DNA from: Pirellulaceae bacterium
GTDB taxonomy: Bacteria; Planctomycetota; Planctomycetia; Pirellulales; Pirellulaceae
DNA length: 14,668 bases
Assembly: GCA_030744095.1 (NCBI GenBank)
Contig: JASLRF010000031.1
Location: forward strand, 1 to 14,668
Reading direction: 5' to 3'
In this document: positions 1 to 7,024 of the stretch, in pieces
Numbering within the stretch: the stretch's first letter is position 1
Layout of the letters: each line of letters opens with the position of its first letter
The notes under the pieces: model-generated
Seen by the model: the letters and a program-made list of their open reading frames with translations, nothing else
What the model was told of the DNA's origin: nothing
The model's database searches: none
Made by a program: the position numbers and the translations under genes

Positions 1-115
1 CGGGAATGACGGGTTCAACTCCGTGCGTCCAGGTGTCGAGCAGATCGTAGGCGCGCTGCAGTTTACCCGAATCGAGATCGATCTCTGCAGGAGAGACGTG
101 CGACAAGTGAGTCAT
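1..115 (-). CDS. Partial serine hydrolase (beta-lactamase-related family), N-terminus only
   Basis: An open frame starts at the ATG whose complement is 113-115 and stays open to the left edge, giving 38 residues. The visible protein begins MTHLSHVSPAEIDLDSGKLQ and continues with RAYDLLDTWTHG and a PVIP end. The pattern of an acidic/Leu stretch, then LQRAYDLL-xxW, then a 'PVIPG' approach resembles the N-terminus of class C beta-lactamase-like serine hydrolases (DUF3471/EstB type), which are abundant in planctomycetes. The catalytic SxxK motif would lie beyond the window edge, so activity cannot be judged. No signal peptide is visible. It is transcribed divergently from the esterase gene at 453. 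The family call rests on a short stretch and is tentative. Confidence 0.5.
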   Translation of the reverse strand, partial: MTHLSHVSPAEIDLDSGKLQRAYDLLDTWTHGVEPVIP

Positions 116-452
116 TGAATGCCAGCCTTTCGTATGGAATTGGCGATATCCCGTCGCTGTTCACGTTCCGTGATCCTACCACCTACGGCGCGGCGAGAGG
201 AGCCTGTTCGGACTCGAGTTGCAAACAGATCAACCGTAGCGGCTTCTTTTCCTTTTCGACCCGTTGAACATAGCGCCGCGGACACTACATGTCCCTGCGA
301 CACACACCAGAAGTTTCACGACCTCCACTACAGCTTGGCGAGCCCAATTGTTTCCGCCGCGTCTGTTGGAAGGTATGATGGGCAACGCCCACGTCGCCAC
401 ACAGTTAGTCTGTCTTCAACAGGTCCTTCACACTCATCAGGCAACCAAAACC
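116..452. other. Divergent intergenic region, 337 bp
   Basis: This stretch lies between the leftward serine-hydrolase start (115) and the rightward esterase start (453), so it should hold both promoters. A TATGAT hexamer at 374-379 is a possible -10 for the rightward gene, but no good -35 stands at the right distance. Open frames run through it on both strands without recognisable protein features. I saw no repeat or RNA gene here. Confidence 0.5.
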
Positions 453-2540
453 ATGCCAACAAACACTCGACTTCTCCACGGTGTCTCGCGTCGCGAACTT
501 CTTCGCGTCGCCGGTTCGCAAGCCCTTGCTGCGTCGGCCGTGCACGCCTGCTTCAGTTCCGTTGCAACCGCCGCGGAAGAACGCCAGCCACTGAATCGTT
601 TTCCGCGGATGGTGCACGAGTCGTTCGTCGCCAAAGTGCGTAGGTCCGAGCAAACAAAACTGCAGCGGATGGAGCAGCTCAAGACCAAGGCCGATGCGGA
701 GAAATACGTTGCCTCGGTGCAACAGAGGATTCGCCAGTGCTTCGGCCCGCAACCGACGCGCACACCCCTGAATCCTCGTGTGACGAGCGTTGTGCAGCGT
801 GGTACCTACCGGATCGAAAACCTGATCTTCGACAGCCGACCGGGATTTCCCGTCACTGCCAATCTGTATATTCCCAACGGCCGCGACGCGCCGATGCCCG
901 CGGTTGTGGGAACCTGCGGACATTCAAGTAACGGCAAGGCCGCCGAGGCATATCAGTCGTTCGCCCAGGGACTGGCCAGATTGGGCTACATCTGCCTGAT
1001 TTACGATCCCATCGGTCAGGGCGAACGGCTGCAGTACGTCAAAGAGGATCTTTCTTCTCGCATTGGAGTGGGCGTTCGCGAACATCTTTACGCGGGCAAC
1101 CAACAGTTCCTCGTCGGCGATTTCTTTGGCAGTTGGCGAGCGTGGGACGGCATCCGCGCGCTTGACTATCTGCACTCCCGCCCGGACGTCGATAAGCGAC
1201 ACATCGGTGTGACGGGAAACTCCGGTGGCGGCACCATGACAACGTGGCTCTGTGGCGTCGAATCGCGTTGGACAATGGCCGCGCCAAGTTGCTTTGTCAC
1301 CACGTTTCGACGCAACCTCGAAAACGAGCTTCCCGCCGACACTGAACAATGTCCGCCACTGGCCATCTCGCTTGGACTGGACCACGACGACTTTCTTGCC
1401 GCGATGGCACCCAAGCCGGTGATCATTCTGACGAAGGAACGTGACTACTTCGACGTGCGGGGCAGTGAAGAGGTCCTGGCCAGATTGAAACGGCTGTACG
1501 CCTTGCTGGGCGCCAAGGACAACATTGCGTTGTTCACAGGGCCGACGACGCACGGCTACTCGCAGGAAAACCGCGAAGCGATGTACGGGTGGTTCAATCG
1601 AGTGACCAAGATCTCGGACCAGAACACAGAACCTGAAATTGAGATCGAAAAAGACGAAACGCTGCAGTGTACGCCACACGGTCAAGTCGCTGAATTGCCT
1701 GGAACTCGCAGCGTCTTTGACTTCACACGTCAAAAATCGAAACGACTGGCAGCGTCGCGCAAATCCCCCAGTGGAAAAGACTTGCTGGCGGTGGTCGAAA
1801 ACGTCCTGAAGATTCCAACTCGGTCACCGAAACCTGCTGATTTTCGGATTTGGCGTTACTTGGGCAACCGTGGGTATCCCTCACCTCACGCCATTGCCTA
1901 CGCCGTTGAAACGGAGCCTGGCATTCACGCCCAGGTGTACCGGTTGACGAAGGAGCGTTGGCAATCCAGACCGGCACGCATTGGCAAGCGGGCCATTCTG
2001 TACATCTCGCATCTGTCGAGTGATGTCGAATTGCGAGAGGAGCCGCTGATTCGTGAATTGATCAAAGCCGAGCCAAAGGCGGCGTTCTTCACATGCGATG
2101 TGCGGGGGATCGGCGAATCGCAGCCTGACACGTGCAGCCCAGGGTCGTTTCACAGCCCTTACGGGAACGATTTTTTTTATGCAATCCACAGTCTGATGCT
2201 CGACGAACCATATCTCGGTCGGAAGACGTTCGACGTACTCCGCGTCCTCGACTGGCTCGGCAGCATCGGCCACGATGACATCCATCTGGTGGGACGCGGC
2301 TGGGGCGCGCTCACAGCTACGTTCGCTGGGTTGCTATCGGATCGCGTCAGGCAGGTCACACTGAAGAACGCGCTGTCGTCATATGCTGACATCGCCGAAT
2401 CTGAAGATTATACGTGGCCGCTGTCTGCGTTGGCCCCCGACGTGCTTTCCGCGTTTGATCTTCCTGACTGTTATCGCGAACTCAAGGCGAAGCAACTCAA
2501 GCAGATCCAACCCTGGGGACCAAACACAAAAGTAGTCTGA
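453..2540 (+). CDS. Tat-exported tandem alpha/beta-hydrolase (acetyl-xylan-esterase/dienelactone-hydrolase-like)
   Basis: The frame stays open upstream to 264, but the ATG at 453 is preferred because it places a twin-arginine signal at the N-terminus: V-S-R13-R14-E-L-L, a hydrophobic/Ala-rich core (about 19-37) and an AxA cleavage site near A38-T-A40. The 695-residue product has two alpha/beta-hydrolase-like halves. Half one (about 110-385) has the oxyanion-side segment GTCGHSSNG (153-161), a nucleophile elbow GNSGGG (Ser257), an acid candidate in RDYFDVRG (Asp331 or Asp334) and the catalytic His in THGYS (His367). It resembles the AXE1/prolyl-oligopeptidase-type esterases common in planctomycetes. 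Half two (about 475-650) keeps the fold pattern (ILYISHLSS, DVRGIGES) but has GRGWG (614-618) where GxSxG is expected, so it is probably non-catalytic. The likely role is hydrolysis of an ester or glycan-linked substrate outside the cytoplasm. The substrate is unknown. The DUF1080 gene follows 99 bp downstream on the same strand and is probably co-transcribed. No clear Shine-Dalgarno is visible. Confidence 0.85.
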   Translation: MPTNTRLLHGVSRRELLRVAGSQALAASAVHACFSSVATAAEERQPLNRFPRMVHESFVAKVRRSEQTKLQRMEQLKTKADAEKYVASVQQRIRQCFGPQPTRTPLNPRVTSVVQRGTYRIENLIFDSRPGFPVTANLYIPNGRDAPMPAVVGTCGHSSNGKAAEAYQSFAQGLARLGYICLIYDPIGQGERLQYVKEDLSSRIGVGVREHLYAGNQQFLVGDFFGSWRAWDGIRALDYLHSRPDVDKRHIGVTGNSGGGTMTTWLCGVESRWTMAAPSCFVTTFRRNLENELPADTEQCPPLAISLGLDHDDFLAAMAPKPVIILTKERDYFDVRGSEEVLARLKRLYALLGAKDNIALFTGPTTHGYSQENREAMYGWFNRVTKISDQNTEPEIEIEKDETLQCTPHGQVAELPGTRSVFDFTRQKSKRLAASRKSPSGKDLLAVVENVLKIPTRSPKPADFRIWRYLGNRGYPSPHAIAYAVETEPGIHAQVYRLTKERWQSRPARIGKRAILYISHLSSDVELREEPLIRELIKAEPKAAFFTCDVRGIGESQPDTCSPGSFHSPYGNDFFYAIHSLMLDEPYLGRKTFDVLRVLDWLGSIGHDDIHLVGRGWGALTATFAGLLSDRVRQVTLKNALSSYADIAESEDYTWPLSALAPDVLSAFDLPDCYRELKAKQLKQIQPWGPNTKVV

Positions 2541-2639
2541 TTTGACGACACGCACCGCATTAGCGAACATCTGATTGGTCACCAATCACGACGCTGCTTT
2601 CGCGACTCCCACCAAGCATCAGAAACATGAGGCATTACC

Positions 2640-3443
2640 ATGAAGACGTCCGCAACCTTACGATTCCACGTCACATTCATCTTGTTTGCATCATTTCTTT
2701 GTGCGACGACCGTTGCCGCAACGATGCCAAACACACTCTCGCCGGAAGAAGAAAAGCTTGGATTCCAACTGTTGACCAACGGCAACAACCTTGACGGCTG
2801 GAAACACAGTGGCAATTGGAAGGTGGAGAAAGGCGAAGTCACGCGGTCGGGCAAAGGGGGCAGCCTGGTGTACGAGAAGGTCAAAGTGCCGAACGATTTT
2901 GAGTTGCGATTCGAATGGAAAGTCGCGCCCGGCAGCAACAGTGGTGTGTACTACCGGCCTGGCCAGTACGAATATCAAATTCTCGATAACAGCAAACACG
3001 CTGACGGTCGCAATCCTCGCACGAGTGCCGCGTCAGTCTACTTTTGCATGGCACCAAGTCGAGATGCAACGGCAAAGCCCGGCCTTTGGAATACGGCGCG
3101 AATCGTCTGCAAAGGTACGGTCATCCAGCATTGGCTGAACGGAGAAAAGGTCATTGACTTCGACTACACGAATGCCATGTGGAAAGATAACGTGGTGTTG
3201 TTGCAGCAACGAGGCGGTGATCTCAAAGCACGTGGTGCGAATCTACATCTTCAAGATCATGGCGATCCGGTCTGGTATCGGAGCATTCGAATGCGTGCCA
3301 TTGCTGAGGACGAGCAACTGGTCAGTGAGAACATCGCACCGGAGAAACTGACGGCGGAGGTTCTGGCCGCGGAACGTAAGAAGCTTCAGGGCATTGTCAA
3401 TCGCCGCAAAGCCAACCAGAAGAAGGCGAAGAAGAAGCAATGA
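2640..3443 (+). CDS. Exported DUF1080 / 3-keto-disaccharide hydrolase family protein
   Basis: The 267-residue product has a Sec-type signal peptide (positive MKTSATLRFH, hydrophobic VTFILFASFL, probable cleavage near A24-A27). The DUF1080 concanavalin-like jelly roll follows: the LTNGNNLDGW entry motif (45-54), FELRFEWKVAPGSNSGVYYR (87-106), EYQILDN (111-117), GLWNTARIVCKG (148-159), HWLNGEKV (164-171) and the closing LQDHGDPVWYRSIRMR (204-219). Family members bind or cleave sugars, including 3-keto-glycosides, and are greatly expanded in planctomycetes. After the domain (about 222-267) comes a charged helical tail ending in a lysine-rich run (KANQKKAKKKQ), which may stick to anionic polymers. 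The start is supported by GAGG at 2629-2632, seven bases upstream. It follows the esterase on the same strand, which suggests joint action on a polysaccharide. The family call is firm; the substrate is not known. Confidence 0.92.
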   Translation: MKTSATLRFHVTFILFASFLCATTVAATMPNTLSPEEEKLGFQLLTNGNNLDGWKHSGNWKVEKGEVTRSGKGGSLVYEKVKVPNDFELRFEWKVAPGSNSGVYYRPGQYEYQILDNSKHADGRNPRTSAASVYFCMAPSRDATAKPGLWNTARIVCKGTVIQHWLNGEKVIDFDYTNAMWKDNVVLLQQRGGDLKARGANLHLQDHGDPVWYRSIRMRAIAEDEQLVSENIAPEKLTAEVLAAERKKLQGIVNRRKANQKKAKKKQ

Positions 3444-3453
3444 GGCAATTGGA

Positions 3454-3543
3454 GCGCATACCGATTCACTGTAACGGATTTTCGCCGTTTGAACTCATGA
3501 TACGATGCGCCTCGGACGCCACACGTCAGTGCGACACGCACTA
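3454..3543 (+). repeat. Dispersed repeat R1, copy A
   Basis: This 90-bp stretch matches 9053-9142 without gaps at 76 of 90 positions by eye. Strongly shared blocks are CCGATTCACTG, TTTTCGCCGTTTGA and GTGCGACACGCACTA. It starts 10 bases after the DUF1080 stop, and its last three bases (CTA) are the complement of the TAG stop of the convergent lipoprotein gene. Its right end forms a 6-bp hairpin, AGTGCG (3528-3533) with CGCACT (3537-3542) around an ACA loop. A second small hairpin is possible over AACGG...CCGTT. No T-run follows, so it is not a textbook terminator. Confidence 0.85.
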
Positions 3544-4164
3544 TTGTCCGACGGATATCCCCCAGTGGACGCCACGCGGCGAGTGATGTCGGCCATGGTG
3601 CCCATGCGGATGATGGTAGCCGGGAAAGTAAGGTGCCGGCCCATAGTGGTATTCTTCGACGAAGACCGGACCTGCCGGCACTGGCGACATATCCAGTCTG
3701 GGAGCTTGTGCTTGCTGTAGTGACAAGATCGTCTGTTCGGCGACTCCCGCGTTGCTGAGCGTCACCAAGTCTTCGGCGGTGGGCCGTTGGGACACACCAT
3801 TTGTGCGAATATGCGTCGCAATCACCGAATCACTGAGACCGGCTTGCGTCATCGAAATGACATCGGAGACTGTCACCGCACCCTGCAGGCGGCGTCCCGT
3901 TCGTCGTTCGATTTCTGCCTGCGAACGAGCAACATCCTGGTCTATGGCACCACCGACGGCAGCACCGGTCAGCGCACCTACAGCAGAGCCAATCGCTGCG
4001 CCAGCCAACGGATCGTTGTGATGTTCGCCGATCGCCGCTCCCGTCAGACCACCGGTTAGCGCGCCAAATGCGGCACCTTGGTCAGCATAGTAGGGGGATC
4101 GGCAACCGCTCGCCAGAATCGGCAGCACGCCGATCATGAGCAAAATGGCGTTGTGTGCTTTCAT
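3541..4164 (-). CDS. Glycine-zipper lipoprotein with His/Pro/Tyr-rich C-terminus
   Basis: The 207-residue lipoprotein starts at the ATG complementary to 4162-4164. The frame is open to 4206, but this start puts a short signal peptide (MKAHNAILLMIGVLPILASGC) directly at the N-terminus, with a lipobox-like LASGC and lipidation expected at Cys21. Residues 28-75 are a glycine zipper (GAAFGALTGGLTGAAIG, then GAAIGSAVGALTGAAVGGAI), a membrane-inserting or oligomerising helix-hairpin type. Residues 95-152 contain two short helical repeats of the form 'Q/N-A-G-(L/V)-x-(D/E)-x-(V/T)-I' (TQAGLSDSVI, SNAGVAEQTI), common in planctomycete envelope proteins. The tail (171-207) is rich in Tyr, Pro, Gly and His (YHYGPAPYFPGYHHPHGHHGRHH) and could bind metal. 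A TTGACA-like element lies at 4206-4201 on this strand, but its -10 partner would leave almost no leader. It is convergent with the DUF1080 gene; its stop lies inside repeat R1. Function beyond envelope association is unknown. Confidence 0.85.
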   Translation of the reverse strand: MKAHNAILLMIGVLPILASGCRSPYYADQGAAFGALTGGLTGAAIGEHHNDPLAGAAIGSAVGALTGAAVGGAIDQDVARSQAEIERRTGRRLQGAVTVSDVISMTQAGLSDSVIATHIRTNGVSQRPTAEDLVTLSNAGVAEQTILSLQQAQAPRLDMSPVPAGPVFVEEYHYGPAPYFPGYHHPHGHHGRHHSPRGVHWGISVGQ

Positions 4165-4401
4165 CGTCGAGTTCCAATCATCAAAAAGGGCTGCAGATGG
4201 TGTCAATTCTGTTGGCCGCAGTCAAGGTCGAATGGACAGTTCACAGCGAGGTCTTCCGCGTTAGATTGATCGACAAATCCGCGACGGCCGCTATGCGCTC
4301 CACGCATGATGGGTCCACCTCCTGGTGAGAACGACGCGAGAGCGACATAATTACGAGCCCACGCCTCATTTGTTCGTCCCTCAACCCAGAATTGCCGCGC
4401 T

Positions 4402-5361
4402 ATGCCCTCCATCGTGACCGTGACCGCGCCAAGCCGCTTGCATTTTGGCTTGCTGGGATTCGGGGGTGCTAGCGAACGTCAGTTTGGTGGTGTCGGAGTG
4501 ATGATCGAGCAGCCCGCATTGCAGCTGCGAGTCTCGCGAGCCGATCGACTGAGTGTCCACGGGCTCGCTAGCGAACGTGTGAGCAGTTTCGTTCAACACT
4601 GGTCTGCCTTTGTCCAACTTGATCAACCCTTGGTATGCCGCATCGACGTGCTGCACACACCGCGATCGCACATCGGGCTCGGAAGTGGGACACAATTGGG
4701 CCTGGCTGTAGCTGCGGGACTTAACCGCCTGTTTGATCGAGAAATGTCGATCATCGAAACAGCCCGCAGTGTAGGGCGCGGCCTGCGTTCGGCAGTGGGA
4801 ACGTACGGTTTTTTCCAAGGCGGCTTGATTTGGGAACGCGGCAAGACCAACCGCGAGACCATTTCACCACTAGAAAAACGCGTGGCCATCCCGGATTCCT
4901 GGCGTTTCGTCGTGATCTGTCCAAAGCAGCAAGTCGGCCTGTCTGGGGAAGGCGAGCAGTCGGCGATGGCCTGCCTGCCGCCGGTCCCTGCCCAGACGCA
5001 GGACCGTTTGTCTGGCATCGTCGAAAACCACATACTGCCTGCCTTGGCCCGGCGGGCCTGCGATGAATTTGGCGAAGCGGTGTTTCAGTACGGTCGCGGT
5101 TCGGGCGAGGCCTTTGCGCCGATTCAAGGTGGCGCTTACAACGGTGCGAAACTAGAGCAACTTGTCGAACGTATTCGCGCCAGTGGCGGCGTGGGAGTCG
5201 GCCAAAGTTCGTGGGGGCCCGCCTTATATGTGATCGTGCCCTCTGATAGGAACGCCAAAATCATCATCGACCAACTTCGTGAAGCCGGCGATCTGGAAGA
5301 CACTGACATTTGGATTTCTCGTCCAGACAATCAGGGAGCACGCATTGCAGTCGAAGCGTAG
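4402..5361 (+). CDS. mptG: Beta-ribofuranosylaminobenzene 5'-phosphate (RFAP) synthase homologue
   Basis: The product is 319 residues, the usual length for the family. RFAP synthase condenses 4-aminobenzoate with PRPP, releasing CO2 and pyrophosphate, as the first committed step toward the pterin side of tetrahydromethanopterin. The fold is GHMP-kinase-like. Visible family marks are PSRLHFGLL (10-18) with the following FGGVGVMIEQP (28-38), the glycine-rich HIGLGSGTQLGLAVAAG (90-106), RSAVGTYGFFQGG (129-141), and the C-terminal GHMP motif GVGVGQSSWGPALYV (263-277). In planctomycetes such genes belong to the H4MPT-linked C1 (formaldehyde oxidation/detoxification) pathway. No other pathway gene is seen in this window, so the partner genes must be elsewhere. 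The ATG at 4402 starts close to the family's N-terminal TAPSRLHFG motif and is the natural start. The upstream space to the divergent lipoprotein is 237 bp, with no obvious promoter. Confidence 0.88.
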   Translation: MPSIVTVTAPSRLHFGLLGFGGASERQFGGVGVMIEQPALQLRVSRADRLSVHGLASERVSSFVQHWSAFVQLDQPLVCRIDVLHTPRSHIGLGSGTQLGLAVAAGLNRLFDREMSIIETARSVGRGLRSAVGTYGFFQGGLIWERGKTNRETISPLEKRVAIPDSWRFVVICPKQQVGLSGEGEQSAMACLPPVPAQTQDRLSGIVENHILPALARRACDEFGEAVFQYGRGSGEAFAPIQGGAYNGAKLEQLVERIRASGGVGVGQSSWGPALYVIVPSDRNAKIIIDQLREAGDLEDTDIWISRPDNQGARIAVEA

Positions 5362-5512
5362 GGTAGCTGGGATTGCGGGTTCGCTCCAAAACTGTGAATT
5401 CATCGAGTTTCAACCGGGTAGGCCGAAACAAGCCTAGCGTAGTTCGGGCAATACCAGCGCTTTGTACCCTTCTTGAGCTGGAACGGCGCTGTGCTTGTTC
5501 CAGCCGCCACCC

Positions 5513-5536
5513 TGGCACGGTCGGAAGACCGTGCCA
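5513..5536. repeat. Perfect palindrome (10-bp arms, 4-base loop)
   Basis: TGGCACGGTC (5513-5522) and GACCGTGCCA (5527-5536) are exact inverted copies around GGAA. In RNA this would be a stable hairpin. No T-run follows on either strand, so intrinsic termination is uncertain. Short palindromes of this 'GCACGGTC' kind look like dispersed intergenic repeats rather than gene-specific operators. It lies about 150 bp after the RFAP synthase stop. Confidence 0.8.
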
Positions 5537-5557
5537 CAACGCCGGAGCCACACGTTT

Positions 5558-5581
5558 TGGGCTGGTCTCCCGACCAGCCCA
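5558..5581. repeat. Perfect palindrome (10-bp arms, 4-base loop)
   Basis: TGGGCTGGTC (5558-5567) and GACCAGCCCA (5572-5581) are exact inverted copies around TCCC. It sits 21 bases after the previous palindrome, with the same arm and loop lengths and the shared motif GGTC-N4-GACC at the core. The two probably belong to related families of intergenic palindromes. Confidence 0.8.
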
Positions 5582-5959
5582 CATTCGGCGGGAAGGTCGA
5601 TCGGTGAGTCGTGATTCATCACCGTGGCATGGTCGGCGGAGCCTTTCGAGACGCACTGATGAATTCACAGCCTCTCCGCGAAGCTAACGTAATGTTCGCG
5701 GAGCGAACAACGACTATGATTGATCCGCCCTGAATCGGTTCGGCAGAAGCTCGCCCTCTTGGTAGATCTCGGTTTGAAATTCGCCCAACCACTGCGAACT
5801 GCTTCAGCGACAGACCATTTTTCAACGGACCATTTTTCCACGAACCACCCAGCAACCACAAGGGTCATAGTCGTCATCGCGATCGACGTGTAAGATTTCT
5901 TGGAGATGGCATCTCGCCGTCTCTGGCAACACAACTCCCCCTTGAAAGAACGACAGAAC

Positions 5960-6679
5960 ATGCCCCTCCTCGGTGTCAATATTGATCACGTGGCCACGGT
6001 TCGCCAGGCACGCAACACGTACGAACCGGATCCGGTATGGGCAGCAACGCTGGCCGAATTGGGCGGAGCTGATGGCATCACGATTCACTTGCGGGAAGAT
6101 CGCCGCCACATTCAAGACCGCGACGTCCGTCTGTTGCGAGAGACCGTCCATGTGAAACTGAATCTGGAGTTGGCCTGCGAATCCGGAGTGCTCGATGTTG
6201 CTTGCGCGTTACGGCCGGATCAGGCCACGCTGGTCCCCGAACGCCGTGACGAGGTCACGACCGAAGGTGGGCTCGATGTCGTGGCCCACCAGCGGCAAGT
6301 CACTGAGTCCGTGCATCGGCTACAGGACGCGGGGATCACGGTCAGCCTGTTTATCGACCCTGAGGCGAGACAGGTGGAAGCGGCGGCGGAGACCCAGGCG
6401 CAGGCGATCGAACTGCACACTGGCTGCTACGCCTTGGCTATGGGAGACGACCGGCACGACGAGTTAATTCGGCTGGTCGACGCGGGCCGCCTGGCGCGGA
6501 AACGCAATCTGACGCTCGACGCCGGTCACGGCCTGAATTATCACAACGTCCAACCCGTGGCATCCATCCAAGACATGGACGAATTGAACATCGGCCACAG
6601 CATTGTGGCGCGGGCCGTCATGGTCGGAATGGAACGTGCCGTTCGAGAAATGAAGACGCTGCTGGCCGAATCGCTCTAG
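5960..6679 (+). CDS. pdxJ: Pyridoxine 5'-phosphate synthase PdxJ
   Basis: PdxJ condenses 3-amino-2-oxopropyl phosphate with 1-deoxy-D-xylulose 5-phosphate to make pyridoxine 5'-phosphate in the DXP-dependent vitamin B6 route. The frame is open to 5900, but the ATG at 5960 gives the standard N-terminus [18 protein letters not shown] and a 239-residue protein, the usual size for the family. Visible active-site motifs of the TIM barrel are NIDH (7-10), the [13 protein letters not shown] segment (His43, Arg45, His50), KLNLELA (Glu70), PE at 93-94, and [11 protein letters not shown] (His190). The closing [13 protein letters not shown] phosphate-binding segment (208-220) is intact. It stands alone, with 598 bp of repeat-bearing DNA upstream and repeat R2 downstream, so it is probably monocistronic. 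Presence of PdxJ implies a PdxA partner elsewhere. Confidence 0.97.
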   Translation: MPLLGVNIDHVATVRQARNTYEPDPVWAATLAELGGADGITIHLREDRRHIQDRDVRLLRETVHVKLNLELACESGVLDVACALRPDQATLVPERRDEVTTEGGLDVVAHQRQVTESVHRLQDAGITVSLFIDPEARQVEAAAETQAQAIELHTGCYALAMGDDRHDELIRLVDAGRLARKRNLTLDAGHGLNYHNVQPVASIQDMDELNIGHSIVARAVMVGMERAVREMKTLLAESL

Positions 6680-6683
6680 CAGT

Positions 6684-6826
6684 CTGTTGATTTTCATGCA
6701 TTAAGCAGTCGTAGGCCGTGAACGAGCGAAGTGGAGTTCCAGCAATGTGTCAGAACAAGTGGTTTCCACCGCCGAAACTGTGTCGCCGGCGCTCCATGTT
6801 ACCGGCCTACGCGAAAATCAACAGGC
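6684..6826 (+). repeat. Dispersed palindromic repeat R2, copy 1
   Basis: The element starts four bases after the pdxJ stop. Its outer arms are an exact 12-bp inverted repeat, CTGTTGATTTTC (6684-6695) and GAAAATCAACAG (6813-6824). Inside is an exact 9-bp pair, CGTAGGCCG (6710-6718) with CGGCCTACG (6803-6811), then GAGCG (6724-6728) with CGCTC (6790-6794), and GTTTC...GAAAC around the centre. The part from 6711 aligns with 8896-9006 at about 90 of 107 positions plus one 5-base indel. Read as RNA, the whole forms a long nested hairpin. It has no coding content and could be a MITE-like element or a structured non-coding RNA. Confidence 0.85.
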
Positions 6827-6925
6827 TTCCAGTGCCACGGCAAACCTTAATTGTCAGCTGCACCCAGTCATCCGGAAAACGGAAGGCTGACAGGCTGGCA
6901 GGCGTTACATTGCCCCCCCGTCCCT

Positions 6926-6954
6926 TTGCCAGGGATGCGTGTGGACCGTATCAT
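6926..6954 (+). promoter_or_regulatory. Predicted sigma-70-type promoter for dapA
   Basis: TTGCCA (6926-6931) and TATCAT (6949-6954) are separated by 17 bases. Each hexamer differs from consensus by one base. Transcription would begin near 6961, giving a leader of about 64 bases before the dapA ATG at 7025. This also argues against any start upstream of 6961. Confidence 0.5.
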
Positions 6955-7024
6955 GTGGGGCACCGCCCGGCCAAATGAGGCTCGGCGATTGAATTCGATT
7001 CACCCGATTGATGATGCTATCGCC

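Larger units (their letters stand above)
5362..5959. other. Intergenic region, 598 bp, with two perfect palindromes
   Basis: No protein-coding frame here has recognisable features. The region contains two adjacent perfect palindromes (5513-5536 and 5558-5581), listed separately. Downstream of them, 5582-5959 has no clear repeat. It should contain the pdxJ promoter, but I could not identify convincing -35/-10 hexamers. Frames open here on both strands look like non-coding translations. Confidence 0.5.

Noticed and set aside
119..643. 174-codon plus-strand frame overlapping the esterase start
   Set aside because: It is out of frame with the Tat-signal-bearing hydrolase, and the translation is Ser/Arg-rich without features.
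924..1733. 269-codon minus-strand open frame opposite the esterase gene
   Set aside because: It is antisense to a gene with clear catalytic motifs and a signal peptide, its translation has no domain pattern, and it reflects codon bias of the real gene.
4203..4412. 69-codon minus-strand frame between the lipoprotein and RFAP synthase genes
   Set aside because: It overlaps the RFAP synthase start, has no domain or clear ribosome site, and the region is a plausible divergent promoter.
5513..5520. TGGCACGG as a possible sigma-54 -24 element
   Set aside because: It is one arm of a perfect palindrome and no TTGC-type -12 element stands at the fixed spacing.
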